From: Actinomycetes bacterium
GTDB taxonomy: Bacteria > Actinomycetota > Actinomycetes > Propionibacteriales > Propionibacteriaceae
Direction: 5' to 3'
Length of the DNA stretch: 11,273 bases
Assembly: GCA_023432725.1 (NCBI GenBank)
Contig: JAEYUH010000198.1
Span: 1 to 11,273 of the forward strand
A model generated the notes under the pieces. The model ran no database searches and had not been told where the DNA came from. It saw only the letters and a program-made list of their open reading frames with translations. Below, piece after piece: positions 1 to 7,277 of the stretch; position 1 is the stretch's first letter, and every line of letters begins with the position of its first letter. The position numbers were made by a program, and so were the translations under genes.

Positions 1-1256
1 GTGATGCAGTACGGGGTGCCGATCTCGTCCTGGCGGCGGTAGCGGCGTCCGATCGCCTGGGCGTCGTCGAACTCGACGTTCCAGTACTGGCGCAACTCGG
101 CGGCCAGGTCGCGGGCCTTCGGCGACAGGGCCTCGTTGCGCGACAGCGGCAGGATCGCCGCCTTCACCGGCGACAGCCGCGGATCGAGCTTCAGCACGGT
201 GCGGGTGTCCATCCCGCCCTTGGTGTTGGGAGCCTCGTCCTCGGTGTAGGACTCGACGAGGAAGGCCATCAGCGAACGGGTCAGGCCGGCGGCCGGCTCG
301 ATCACGTACGGCAGGTAGCGCTCCCCGGTCGCCTGCTCGAAGTACGACAGGTCGGTGCCGGAGTGCTTGGAGTGCGTCCCCAGGTCGAAGTCGGTACGGT
401 TCGCGATCCCCTCAAGCTCGCCCCAGCCGTCGCCGCCGGTGAAGCCGAAGTTGTACTCGATGTCGACGGTCCGCTTGGAGTAGTGCGAGAGCTTCTCCTT
501 CGGGTGCTCGTAGAGCCGCAGGTTCTCGCGCTTGATCCCCAGGCCGGTGTACCAGTCGGTGCGGGCGTCGATCCAGTGCTGGTGCCACTCCTCGTCGGTG
601 CCGGGCTTGACGAAGAACTCCATCTCCATCTGCTCGAACTCGCGGGTGCGGAAGATGAAATTGCCCGGCGTGATCTCGTTGCGGAAGCTCTTGCCGACCT
701 GGCCGATGCCGAACGGCACCTTCATCCGGGAGGTGTTCTCGACGTTCTTGAAGTTGACGAAGATGCCCTGGGCGGTCTCCGGACGCAGGTAATGCAGCCC
801 TGACTCGTCCTCGATGACGCCGAGGTAGGTCTTCAGCATCATGTTGAAGTCGCGCGGCTCGGTGAACCGGCCCAGCGTCCCGCACTCGGGGCAGTTGATC
901 TCCTCCAGGCCGGACGGCTTGCGGCCCTTCTTGAACTCGAAGGCCTCCTCGAGCTGGTCGGAGCGGAACCGCTTGTGGCAGGACAGGCACTCGGTGAGCG
1001 GGTCGGAGAACACCCCGACGTGGCCGGACGCGACCCAGGTCTGGCGCGGCAGGATGATCGAGGAGTCGATCCCGACGACGTCGTCGCGGCCCTGCACCAC
1101 CGCCCGCCACCACTGCCGCTTGATGTTCTCCTTCAGCTCGACGCCGTAGGGGCCGTAGTCCCAGGCGGCCCGGGTGCCGCCGTAGATCTCGCCGCACGGG
1201 TACACGAACCCGCGGCGCTTGGTCAGGGTGATCACGTTGTCGAGGCGGCTTGCCAC
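1..1256 (-). CDS. glyS: Glycyl-tRNA synthetase, partial (C-terminus beyond the left edge)
   Basis: Class II aminoacyl-tRNA synthetase that charges tRNA(Gly) with glycine in the cytoplasm; this is the dimeric single-chain type. The first 418 residues are present. They contain [12 protein letters not shown] and WDYGPYG near residues 16-37, and a Cys cluster (C90-x2-C93 and C122-x2-C125) typical of the zinc-like insertion in this family. The class II motif 2 arginine lies in GKSFRNE at about 188-194, and a motif 3-like segment [10 protein letters not shown] at about 320-329. The anticodon-binding domain starts near 355 and is cut at GTPYCI, so a few tens of residues are missing compared with the usual ~460. 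The start is a GTG at 1256-1254, preceded by AAGGAG with 5 bases spacing; no upstream extension is needed. A TAAGGT -10 candidate lies about 55 bases upstream, giving a leader of roughly 48 bases. The gene follows the ABM-domain gene by 52 bases on the same strand, so it may be read from its own promoter and also by read-through. Identification is secure. Confidence 0.97.
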   Translation of the reverse strand, partial: MASRLDNVITLTKRRGFVYPCGEIYGGTRAAWDYGPYGVELKENIKRQWWRAVVQGRDDVVGIDSSIILPRQTWVASGHVGVFSDPLTECLSCHKRFRSDQLEEAFEFKKGRKPSGLEEINCPECGTLGRFTEPRDFNMMLKTYLGVIEDESGLHYLRPETAQGIFVNFKNVENTSRMKVPFGIGQVGKSFRNEITPGNFIFRTREFEQMEMEFFVKPGTDEEWHQHWIDARTDWYTGLGIKRENLRLYEHPKEKLSHYSKRTVDIEYNFGFTGGDGWGELEGIANRTDFDLGTHSKHSGTDLSYFEQATGERYLPYVIEPAAGLTRSLMAFLVESYTEDEAPNTKGGMDTRTVLKLDPRLSPVKAAILPLSRNEALSPKARDLAAELRQYWNVEFDDAQAIGRRYRRQDEIGTPYCI

Positions 1257-1308
1257 GTTCGCTCCTTGTCGCACCGCGCGTTACCCGGCTGGCAACGCGC
1301 AACTCGGC

Positions 1309-1620
1309 CTACCTTATCGAGCGGGGACGGTTCTCCCCCACCTCGGACGGGGCCGCGTAGGCGCTCGGCTCGTCGATCGCCTCACTCAGCAGCGGCACCA
1401 GGGCCAGCTTGGCCTCGTAGCCGTTGAAGGACCGCCGGTAGGAGCCGACGTCGGCCCAGCGCGAGGTGATGGTCCACAGCTCGGGGTCGTCCAGGTTCTG
1501 CAGCAGGTCGACCGCCAGGCAGCCCCGGCAGGACGCGAAGAAGTCGACCGCCGCGCGCGCCCGGGTGACGAATCCGTCCGCCCGATCGGCGGGGACGCGG
1601 AATCTTGAGATGGCGAGCAC
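1309..1620 (-). CDS. Antibiotic biosynthesis monooxygenase (ABM) domain protein
   Basis: Small 103-residue protein of the dimeric alpha/beta-barrel ABM fold, a family that includes quinol monooxygenases and haem-degrading enzymes. Visible features are the N-terminal strand LAISRFRV, a helix with [15 protein letters not shown], and the strand pair CLAVDLLQN and [10 protein letters not shown]. These are followed by a helix, W55-x4-YRRSF, as in ABM proteins, and a poorly conserved tail from about residue 85. C31 and C34 form a C-R-G-C motif of unknown importance. The substrate cannot be told from sequence; the name does not imply antibiotic synthesis. The GTG at 1620-1618 is chosen because a TAGGGT box sits exactly 6 bases upstream, which predicts a leaderless mRNA, and because the fold starts right there. 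The gene lies just upstream of glyS on the same strand and is divergent from nhaA. Confidence 0.8.
   Translation of the reverse strand: MLAISRFRVPADRADGFVTRARAAVDFFASCRGCLAVDLLQNLDDPELWTITSRWADVGSYRRSFNGYEAKLALVPLLSEAIDEPSAYAAPSEVGENRPRSIR
1311..1316 (-). promoter_or_regulatory. Candidate -10 box for glyS
   Basis: On the minus strand this reads TAAGGT, matching the actinobacterial TANNNT -10 pattern. It lies at the very end of the ABM-domain gene; its first base on + is shared with that gene's stop codon. Start of transcription would be near 1304, leaving a leader of roughly 48 bases that contains the AAGGAG ribosome binding site. No clear -35 is visible, so this is an inference from one hexamer. 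Confidence 0.4.
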
Positions 1621-1626
1621 GCGTTC

Positions 1627-1632
1627 ACCCTA
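1627..1632 (-). promoter_or_regulatory. -10 box of ABM gene, leaderless geometry
   Basis: On the minus strand TAGGGT lies 6 bases before the GTG start codon, so transcription would begin at or next to the start codon. The same hexamer-to-start spacing is seen at four other genes in this window, which strengthens the call. No good Shine-Dalgarno sequence is present apart from the weak overlap with the hexamer itself. Confidence 0.6.
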
Positions 1633-1691
1633 CCGAGCAGGCCGGACGCCGCCTGCCCACCGCCGCCGACGTCCGACCGAAGGAGCGTGGC

Positions 1692-3587
1692 ATGACCGAG
1701 CTCGGCACGGCACCCAGGAGCCGCGTTGCCCCCGGGGCCGCCGGCCCGTCCTCCCCGTCCCCGCTGCTGCGGTTCATCAAGACCGAGTCCGGCAGCGCAG
1801 GGCTGCTGGTCGCTGCGGCCGTGATCGCGCTGCTGTGGGCGAACTCGCCGTGGTCCGGCGCCTACACCGACCTGCTGCAGACCCAGGTCAGCCTGATGGC
1901 GGGCGAGGTGGGCGTGAGCATGAGCCTCCACCACTGGATCAACGACGGGCTCATGGTGGTGTTCTTCTTCGTCATCGGGATGGAGGTCAGGCACGAGTTC
2001 GCCGTCGGCGAGCTCGTCGAGCGCCGCCAGGTGGTGGTCCCGCTGATCGCGGGCGTCGGCGGCATGGTGGTGCCCGCCGCCCTCTACCTCGCGCTCAACC
2101 CGGCCGGCGAGGCGGCGCACGGCTGGGGCGCGGTGATCGGCACCGACACCGCCTTCCTGCTCGGCGCGCTGGCCCTCGTCGGGCCGGCCGTCTCCACCCA
2201 GCTGCGGGTCTTCCTGCTGACTCTCACTGTGATCGACGACATCGTCGCGGTCAGCGTGATCGGGATCGCCTACACCGACCAGATCAACCTCCCGCCGCTG
2301 ATCGTGGCGGCGTTGGCCATCGCCGGACTCGCGGTGCTCGACCGGCTCCGGGTGTGGCGGGCCTCCCCCTACCTCGCGCTGGTGGCGCTGGCCTGGATCT
2401 CCACCCTCGATTCCGGGGTCCACGCGTCGATCGCCGGCATGCTGGCCGGCCTGCTGATCCCGGCCGGCGAGCCCAGCCGGGCGCAGGTGGACGCCGCCGC
2501 CACCGGCTTCCGGGCCTTCCGGCAGTCGCCGCTGCCGGGCGTCCAACGGGCCACCCGTGACCTGCTGAACCGCACGATCAGTGTGAACGAGCGGCTCCAG
2601 GAGGCGCTGCACGGCTGGACCAGCTACGTGGTGGTGCCGGTGTTCGCCGTCGCCAACGCCGGGGTCGACCTGCGCGGCGGGGTGCTGGCGGACGCCCTGA
2701 GGTCCCCGGTCACCTGGGGCATCACCGCCGCCCTGGTGCTCGGCAAGCTGCTCGGCATCGGGCTGGGCGCGCTCGGCGCGGTGCGGCTGCGGCTCGGCAC
2801 GCTCCCGCAGGGGGTGGGCGGCGGCCACGTGCTGGCTGGCGGCGCACTGTCCGGGATCGGCTTCACCGTGGCCCTGCTGATCATCGAACTCGCCTTCGAC
2901 GACCCCGGGTTGCGCGACCAGGCCACGGTCGGAGTGCTGCTCTCGGTAGTGCTGGCGACCGGGCTGGGCTGGGCACTGTTCGGCCTCGCGGCCCGCCTGT
3001 TCGGGCAGCGCGACGCGGAGCGTCCGCGGCTGCTCAGCGAGCCGGTCGACCCGGCCCGCGACCACATCCGGGGCAATGTCGACGCCGAGTACACCCTCGT
3101 GGAGTACCTCGACTTCGAGTGCCCGTTCTGCGCCCAGGCGACGGGGGTGACGAAGGAGGTCTGCGAGTACTTCGGCGACCGGGTGCGCTACGTGGCGCGG
3201 CACTTCCCGCTGACCGAGGTCCACCCGCACTCCGACCTGGCCGCAGTCGCGGCGGAGGCGGCGTCGCGGCAGGGCAGGTACTGGGAGATGCACGAGCTGC
3301 TGTTCGCCCGCCAGTCCGAGCTTGAGTTCGAGGACATCGTCGGCTACACCGCCGAGCTCGGTCTGGACACCGAACGCTTCCTGCGCGACCTCCAGGACGA
3401 CAAGCTGGCCCGCCGGGTGCGCCGGGATGTGGCCAGCGGCGTCGCGAGCGGGGTGCGCGGCACTCCGACCTTCTTCGTCGGTGGCCAGCGCCACGTCGGT
3501 CCCTACGACGCCCAGAGCCTGATCGCGGCGATGGAGTACATGGCCGAGCACCCGGACGCGGTCAACACCTTCGAGGACGACGACTGA
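1692..3587 (+). CDS. nhaA: Na+/H+ antiporter NhaA fused to a C-terminal DsbA/thioredoxin-like domain
   Basis: Inner-membrane protein of 631 residues with two parts. Residues ~30-440 are an NhaA antiporter, which exchanges H+ for Na+ (or Li+) and serves pH and sodium homeostasis. About 12 hydrophobic segments can be counted. The paired aspartates D182-D183 in TVIDDIVAV match the ion-binding D163/D164 of E. coli NhaA. D152 in [11 protein letters not shown] matches D133, and K352 in LGKLLGI matches the conserved K300. Residues ~452-615 are a DsbA/thioredoxin_4-type fold with the redox motif C477-P-F-C480 in DFECPFC and the cis-proline P592 in GTPTFF. E. coli NhaA is ~388 residues, so the extra length is the fusion. 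The ATG at 1692 is chosen over an upstream in-frame ATG because GAAGGAG sits 6 bases before it and the upstream residues are not NhaA-like. Such fusions are known in actinobacteria. The gene is divergent from the ABM gene and converges on recO with a 4-base gap. Confidence 0.95.
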   Translation: MTELGTAPRSRVAPGAAGPSSPSPLLRFIKTESGSAGLLVAAAVIALLWANSPWSGAYTDLLQTQVSLMAGEVGVSMSLHHWINDGLMVVFFFVIGMEVRHEFAVGELVERRQVVVPLIAGVGGMVVPAALYLALNPAGEAAHGWGAVIGTDTAFLLGALALVGPAVSTQLRVFLLTLTVIDDIVAVSVIGIAYTDQINLPPLIVAALAIAGLAVLDRLRVWRASPYLALVALAWISTLDSGVHASIAGMLAGLLIPAGEPSRAQVDAAATGFRAFRQSPLPGVQRATRDLLNRTISVNERLQEALHGWTSYVVVPVFAVANAGVDLRGGVLADALRSPVTWGITAALVLGKLLGIGLGALGAVRLRLGTLPQGVGGGHVLAGGALSGIGFTVALLIIELAFDDPGLRDQATVGVLLSVVLATGLGWALFGLAARLFGQRDAERPRLLSEPVDPARDHIRGNVDAEYTLVEYLDFECPFCAQATGVTKEVCEYFGDRVRYVARHFPLTEVHPHSDLAAVAAEAASRQGRYWEMHELLFARQSELEFEDIVGYTAELGLDTERFLRDLQDDKLARRVRRDVASGVASGVRGTPTFFVGGQRHVGPYDAQSLIAAMEYMAEHPDAVNTFEDDD

Positions 3588-3588
3588 G

Positions 3589-3610
3589 GGGTCACCGGTC
3601 GACGTGACCC
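3589..3610. terminator. Weak hairpin between convergent nhaA and recO
   Basis: GGGTCAC and GTGACCC form a perfect 7-bp stem with an 8-base loop, lying over the recO stop codon and immediately after the nhaA stop. There is no T-run on either side, so it could be a poor bidirectional terminator or simply chance in GC-rich DNA. Confidence 0.25.
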
Positions 3611-4332
3611 AGCGAGCGGAGCGTCCGGTCGAGGTGCCAGCCGACGAAGGCGGCCACCAGGCCGCTGCCCTCCCTCACGCTCGCCTCGCCGACGCCCCGG
3701 GTGGCCACCCAGTCGCCGGTCAGCAGGGCGGCGAGGTAGGCGACCGTGACGGGGTCGGGCTGGGTGCTGCCGGGTGGACGGCACTGCCGGCAGACCATCC
3801 CGCCGGAGGCGGGCGAGAAAGCCTCGTGCGGGCCCGGGGACCCGCAGCGGGCGCAGGAGTCGAGGCTGGGGGCGTAGCCGGCCAGGGCGACCGCCCGCAG
3901 CAGGTAGGCGTCCATCACCATCACCCCGGGACGGGGCCCGTCGGAGGTGCCGGAGGTCAGGGCGTGCAGCGCGCCGACCAGCAACTGGTACTGCTGCACG
4001 GCAGGCTCGCCCTCCTCGGTGACCAGTCGGTCGGCGGTCTCGATCATCACCTGCCCCGACGTGAAGCGCTGGTAGTCGTGGCTGAGCGGTTCGGAGTACG
4101 GGTGGAGGGTCACCGCCTGGGTGATGACGTGCAGCGTCCGTCCGGTCGCGAACTGCAGGTCGACGTGGCTGAACGGCTCCAGCCGGGCACCGAACTTCGA
4201 TGATGTGCGCCGCACCCCCCGTGCCACCGCTCTGACCTTGCCATGGTGGCGCGACAGCATCGTGATGATGCGGTCGGCCTCACCCAGCTTGTGGGTGCGC
4301 AGCACGACCGCCTCGTCACGATAGGTAGGCAC
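3592..4332 (-). CDS. recO: DNA repair protein RecO
   Basis: Recombination mediator of the RecFOR pathway, which helps load RecA on single-stranded DNA coated with SSB during gap and break repair. The 246-residue length is normal. The N-terminal OB-fold has [19 protein letters not shown] at residues 4-22 and [12 protein letters not shown] at 31-42, both characteristic of RecO. The C-terminal helical part holds a four-cysteine zinc site, C160-x2-C163 and C181-x2-C184. The start is taken as GTG at 4332-4330, which gives the standard PTYRDEAV beginning. Upstream, a GGGGAG lies 9 bases away and a GAGAAT hexamer lies 6 bases away, so the start could be leadered or leaderless. A competing ATG a few bases upstream is out of frame. 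The gene is divergent from the sugar kinase. In many actinobacteria recO is followed by uppS; here uppS is about 5 kb away and on the other strand. Confidence 0.96.
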   Translation of the reverse strand: MPTYRDEAVVLRTHKLGEADRIITMLSRHHGKVRAVARGVRRTSSKFGARLEPFSHVDLQFATGRTLHVITQAVTLHPYSEPLSHDYQRFTSGQVMIETADRLVTEEGEPAVQQYQLLVGALHALTSGTSDGPRPGVMVMDAYLLRAVALAGYAPSLDSCARCGSPGPHEAFSPASGGMVCRQCRPPGSTQPDPVTVAYLAALLTGDWVATRGVGEASVREGSGLVAAFVGWHLDRTLRSLGHVDR

Positions 4333-4392
4333 TCCCCCATTCTCCCCGCTCGGAATCAGCGACGCCGCAGGCGTGCCGGGTGGCCGCGGTGT

Positions 4393-4398
4393 TACCGT
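4393..4398 (+). promoter_or_regulatory. Candidate -10 box for the FGGY kinase gene
   Basis: TACCGT fits TANNNT and would start transcription near 4405, just where a 16-base palindrome begins. There is no recognisable -35 at 17 bases. The leader of about 45 bases would carry the AGGAGG ribosome binding site. Single weak hexamer, so low confidence. Confidence 0.3.
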
Positions 4399-4405
4399 TC
4401 ACGCA

Positions 4406-4421
4406 GGGTGCCGTGGCACCC
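4406..4421. promoter_or_regulatory. Palindrome in the kinase leader, possible operator
   Basis: GGGTGCC-GT-GGCACCC is a perfect 7-bp inverted repeat with a 2-base centre, located in the 117-base recO/kinase spacer and about 28 bases before the kinase ATG. Its place at the likely transcription start would suit a repressor site. The centre is GT, not the CG usual for LacI-family sites. Whether any regulator binds it cannot be said. Confidence 0.35.
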
Positions 4422-4449
4422 CGCGCGACGGCTTTCAGCAGGAGGATCA

Positions 4450-6060
4450 ATGTCGATCGACAACCAGGTTGTGGACGCCCGCCAGGCCATCGAGGCAGGG
4501 CAGACCGCCCTCGGCATCGAACTGGGTTCCACGCGGATCAAGGCGGTCCTCGTCGGGCCGGGCAACACCCCGATCGCCACCGGCGCCCACGACTGGGACA
4601 ACCAGTTCGTGAACCGGGTCTGGACCTACTCCCTGGACGCGGTCTGGGAGGGGATGCGGGCCTGCTACGCCTCGCTGTCCGCCGACGTGAAGGAGCGTTA
4701 CGGGGTCGACCTCGAGGTGGTCGGCGCGATCGGCGTCTCGGCGATGATGCACGGCTACCTCGCCTTCGACGCCGACGGCGAACTGCTCGTCCCGTTCCGC
4801 ACCTGGCGCAACACGATCACCGGCCAGGCCGCCGAGGAACTCTCGGAGCTGTTCGGCCACAACATCCCGCAGCGCTGGAGCATCGCCCACCTCTACCAGG
4901 CGATCCTCGGCGGCGAGGAGCACGTCGGCTCGATAGCCCACATCAACACCCTGGCGGGCTACGTGCACTGGCAGCTCACCGGCGAGAAGGCGCTGGGCGT
5001 GGGCGACGCGTCCGGCATGTTCCCGATCGACATCGCCACCGGCACCTACAACTCCACGATGGTGAACCAGTTCGACGACCTGGTCGCCGACCGCGGGTTC
5101 GACTGGAAGCTGCTCGACATCCTGCCGACGGTGCTGCCGGCCGGCGAGACCGCAGGACGGCTCACCCCTGCCGGCGCCGCGCTGCTCGACCCGTCCGGCG
5201 CCCTGCAACCCGGCGTCCTGATGTGCCCGCCGGAGGGCGACGCCGGCACCGGCATGGTCGCCACCAACTCGGTCAGCCCGCGCACCGGCAACGTCTCGGC
5301 CGGCACCAGCATCTTCGCGATGATCGTGCTCGAGGGCGAGCTGTCCCGCCGGCACGCCGAACTCGACCTGGTCACCACCCCCGCCGGCGACCTGGTCGCC
5401 ATGGTGCACTGCAACAACGGCGCCAGTGAGCTGAACGCCTGGGCAGGCCTGTTCCGCGAGTTCGCCACCGCGCTGGGCGCGCAAGCCGACAGCTCGACCA
5501 TCTTCGGGACACTGTTCGGCGCGGCGCTGGAGGGCCGGCCGGACGCCGGCGGCCTGCTCGCCTACAACTACCTGTCGGGTGAGCACATCACGCACCTGAC
5601 CGAGGGCCGTCCGCTGTTCGTCCGCACCCCCGACAGCACCTTCTCGCTGGCGAACTTCATGCGGACGCACCTGTACGCCTCGCTCGCGACGCTGCGGATC
5701 GGGATGAACATCCTGCTGGACGAGGAGCACGTCCAGCTCGACTCGATGTTCGCCCACGGTGGGCTGTTCAAGACCCGTGGCGTGGCCCAGCGCTTCCTGG
5801 CGGCTGCGATCAAGGCGCCGGTGACGGTCGGCGAGATCGCCGGCGAGGGCGGCGCCTGGGGCATCGCGGTGCTCGCGGCGTTCATGAAGGACGGCGAACC
5901 CGGCCAGAGCCTCGGCGACTTCCTGGCGCGCGAGGTGTTCGCGACGGCTCCCCTGGAGACCGCCCAGCCCGACCCGGCCGACGTCGCAGGCTTCGACGCC
6001 TTCATGGGGCGCTACCTGGCGGGCCTGCCGATCGAGCAGGCGGCGGTGGCCAGCATCTGA
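4450..6060 (+). CDS. FGGY-family carbohydrate kinase (ribulokinase/xylulokinase-like)
   Basis: ATP-dependent sugar kinase of the FGGY/ASKHA superfamily, acting in the cytoplasm; 536 residues. The phosphate-1 motif is at residues 22-34 ([13 protein letters not shown]). The likely catalytic base is D264 in PPEGDAGTG. The phosphate-2 motif is [12 protein letters not shown] at 278-289, the adenosine region FAHGGLFKT at 434-442, and [13 protein letters not shown] at 465-477. From memory, the closest relatives are the ~530-residue kinases often named AraB or xylulokinase that sit beside L-arabinose isomerase and ribulose-5-phosphate epimerase genes in Firmicutes and some actinobacteria, so L-ribulose is the best-guess substrate. 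No such partner, transporter or regulator is in this window, so the symbol is withheld. The ATG at 4450 has AGGAGG 4 bases upstream; longer in-frame starts run through recO in low-complexity sequence and are rejected. It converges on the UPF0303 gene with a 10-base gap and no terminator. Confidence 0.88.
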   Translation: MSIDNQVVDARQAIEAGQTALGIELGSTRIKAVLVGPGNTPIATGAHDWDNQFVNRVWTYSLDAVWEGMRACYASLSADVKERYGVDLEVVGAIGVSAMMHGYLAFDADGELLVPFRTWRNTITGQAAEELSELFGHNIPQRWSIAHLYQAILGGEEHVGSIAHINTLAGYVHWQLTGEKALGVGDASGMFPIDIATGTYNSTMVNQFDDLVADRGFDWKLLDILPTVLPAGETAGRLTPAGAALLDPSGALQPGVLMCPPEGDAGTGMVATNSVSPRTGNVSAGTSIFAMIVLEGELSRRHAELDLVTTPAGDLVAMVHCNNGASELNAWAGLFREFATALGAQADSSTIFGTLFGAALEGRPDAGGLLAYNYLSGEHITHLTEGRPLFVRTPDSTFSLANFMRTHLYASLATLRIGMNILLDEEHVQLDSMFAHGGLFKTRGVAQRFLAAAIKAPVTVGEIAGEGGAWGIAVLAAFMKDGEPGQSLGDFLAREVFATAPLETAQPDPADVAGFDAFMGRYLAGLPIEQAAVASI

Positions 6061-6070
6061 GGCTGCCGGG

Positions 6071-6550
6071 TCACTCCACCAGGTCGCGGAGCGCGCGGAT
6101 CACCAGTGCGTGGTCCTCGTGCCCGGCCAGGCCCGAGACCCCGGCGGTGCCGACCATGCCCACGCCGCGGACCCGGATCGGGACGGCGCCGCCGTGCGCT
6201 GCGAACTCCTGGAAGGGCAGCTGGGTGTAGGCGTTGAACTCGCGGCCCTTGGCCTCGAACCGGTAACCGACCAGCAGCGACGGCTCGTCGAACCGCCGGA
6301 CGACGGCAGCCTTGCGGGCCAGCCACGAGTCGTTGTCGGCCGAGCTGCCCTCAAGCGCAGCGTGGAACACCTGCTGCTCACCGCGGCGGATGTCGACGGC
6401 CACCGGCAGGCGGCGTTCCAGCGCCAGCTCGTAGAGCCGGCAGCCGAGCCGCCAGGCGTCGGCGTGGATGAAGGAGTCGAGGACCAGTTCGCGGCCCTCA
6501 GCCTCCAGCAGGGCGATCCGCTCTGACAGGTCAAGGCTCATGAAGCTCAT
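6071..6550 (-). CDS. UPF0303 / haem-degrading-domain (DUF336-type) protein
   Basis: A 159-residue protein of the UPF0303 group, within the family often labelled haem-degrading (Pfam Haem_degrading, which also includes HbpS/GlcG-like proteins). Visible family signatures are LPVAVDIRRGEQQVFHAALEG at residues 48-68 and the helix DNDSWLARKAAVVRRF at 72-87. The C-terminal glycine-rich segment GVGMVGTAGVSGLAGHEDHALV spans 129-150. No signal peptide or membrane segment is seen, so it is predicted cytoplasmic. The biochemical activity of UPF0303 members is not established, and haem degradation should not be assumed. Start is uncertain between ATG at 6550 (MSFMSL...) and ATG at 6541 (MSL..., 156 residues); neither has a good Shine-Dalgarno sequence. 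Both lie inside a 21-base inverted repeat. The gene is divergent from the SIMPL gene and convergent with the kinase. Confidence 0.85.
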   Translation of the reverse strand: MSFMSLDLSERIALLEAEGRELVLDSFIHADAWRLGCRLYELALERRLPVAVDIRRGEQQVFHAALEGSSADNDSWLARKAAVVRRFDEPSLLVGYRFEAKGREFNAYTQLPFQEFAAHGGAVPIRVRGVGMVGTAGVSGLAGHEDHALVIRALRDLVE

Positions 6551-6555
6551 GAGCC
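6535..6555. repeat. Perfect 21-base inverted repeat over the UPF0303 start codons
   Basis: The arms GGCTCATGA and TCATGAGCC are exact reverse complements, 9 bp each, separated by AGC. The element covers both candidate start codons of the UPF0303 gene (6548-6550 and 6539-6541) and gives rise to the repeated Met-Ser codons. It could be a dyad operator or an RNA hairpin hiding the start codons. No regulator gene is adjacent. Confidence 0.6.
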
Positions 6556-6638
6556 ATCGTGGCACCTCGAGGCGACCCCTGCCAGCGCGCCGGTCCATTC
6601 CGGGCGCGCCGGGTGGGACGCCGGGAGCACGCGGCCCA

Positions 6639-6644
6639 TACGCT
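6639..6644 (+). promoter_or_regulatory. -10 box of SIMPL gene, leaderless geometry
   Basis: TACGCT ends 6 bases before the ATG at 6651. This is the same TANNNT-N6-start layout as the ABM, aldo/keto reductase, uppS and argG genes. The short stretch between hexamer and ATG is too close to the start to act as a ribosome binding site, which supports a leaderless mRNA. Confidence 0.65.
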
Positions 6645-6650
6645 GGGGCC

Positions 6651-7268
6651 ATGGGAATCCTGCGCATCAGCGTCGATGACTCCGTCCGCGTGGACGCCAG
6701 CTCGGCACGCGTCCACGTCAGCGTCAAGGGCAGCTCCACTGTCTTCGGCAACGCCGCGACCAAGCAGGCCGCCGAGGTCCGCTCGCTCGTCGCGGCGTTG
6801 GCCGAGGCGGGGATCAGCGAGGACGCGATCGAGGTGACCGGGATCCGGCTGGACACCCGTTCCGGCGTGCTGGGCCGCAGCCTGGCCGAGTACCTGCTGG
6901 CGATCGCCGCGGAGACCAGCCAGCTGCCGGCGCTGCTGGGCGTGGTGGCAGCGCAGTCCAACCTGCAGTTGCGCGAGTTGGAGTGGGTCTTCGACTCCTT
7001 CGAGGCCAGCATCGACGCCACCGCGACGGCGCTGGCCAAGGCCAGGCGCAAGGCGGAGGCGGTGGCGGCGGCCGCCGGCACCGAGATCACGGGGATCGCC
7101 ACCATCAGCGACTCGTGGAACCTGCCGTCGCCCCGGGTGGCGCTGGCCGCGGAGGACGCCGGGATGTACGCGATGAAGGCCGCGGCGCCGGTGGACCTCG
7201 GAGTCGAGCTGAACGCGACCCAGGAGCTCTTCGTCCATCTCACCGTGGACTTCGAGCTGGCCTCCTAA
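6651..7268 (+). CDS. SIMPL (DUF541) domain protein
   Basis: A 205-residue protein of the SIMPL/DUF541 family, whose members are mostly exported or outer-envelope proteins linked to stress, with no agreed activity. Family features are the N-terminal strand with a conserved VHVSVKGSSTVFGNA segment (21-35), then the helix AATKQAAEVRSLVAALAEAGISEDAIEVTGIRLDTRSG (35-72). The second half has the typical ALAKARRKAEAVAAAAGTEITGI (127-149) and the closing strand ELFVHLTVDFEL (192-203). Unlike many SIMPL proteins, there is no signal peptide or anchor with this start, so the protein looks cytoplasmic. The ATG at 6651 is supported by the TACGCT box exactly 6 bases upstream; an upstream extension would be low-complexity sequence overlapping the divergent gene. 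It ends 9 bases before the aldo/keto reductase ATG, so the two probably form a pair, though the second gene also has its own -10 box. Confidence 0.82.
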   Translation: MGILRISVDDSVRVDASSARVHVSVKGSSTVFGNAATKQAAEVRSLVAALAEAGISEDAIEVTGIRLDTRSGVLGRSLAEYLLAIAAETSQLPALLGVVAAQSNLQLRELEWVFDSFEASIDATATALAKARRKAEAVAAAAGTEITGIATISDSWNLPSPRVALAAEDAGMYAMKAAAPVDLGVELNATQELFVHLTVDFELAS

Positions 7269-7271
7269 GGT
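7266..7271 (+). promoter_or_regulatory. -10 box of aldo/keto reductase gene, overlapping the SIMPL stop codon
   Basis: TAAGGT begins with the TAA stop codon of the SIMPL gene and ends 6 bases before the ATG at 7278, the leaderless layout shared with four other genes in the window. It would allow the reductase to be transcribed independently of the SIMPL gene. Confidence 0.6.
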
Positions 7272-7277
7272 GTAGCC

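Noticed and set aside
412..1302. Open frame of 296 codons on the minus strand at the left end
   Set aside because: It is the +1/-1 shadow of glyS, arginine- and proline-rich. The correct glyS frame lacks an ATG but begins at a GTG with a clear AAGGAG site.
1386..3551. Open frame of 721 codons on the minus strand, antisense to nhaA
   Set aside because: Its composition is R, G, H, Q and D rich with no recognisable domain, it overlaps the well-supported NhaA-DsbA frame almost fully, and in high-GC DNA such long antisense frames arise from the codon bias of the true gene.
3050..3587. A separate dsbA-like gene downstream of nhaA
   Set aside because: The frame runs without a stop from the antiporter into the redox domain, there is no internal ribosome binding site or start at the junction, and this two-domain architecture is known in actinobacteria.
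4243..4449. Longer N-terminus for the FGGY kinase starting inside recO
   Set aside because: The extra residues are basic low-complexity sequence from the recO antisense; the AGGAGG site and family alignment place the start at 4450.
4447..5757. Open frame of 436 codons antisense to the FGGY kinase
   Set aside because: Shadow of the kinase frame with no motif, no ribosome binding site and no promoter. The kinase frame carries all family motifs.
6585..6615. Two copies of GCGCGCCGG in the UPF0303/SIMPL spacer
   Set aside because: Short GC-only repeats of this kind are expected by chance in such DNA and do not line up with any promoter element.
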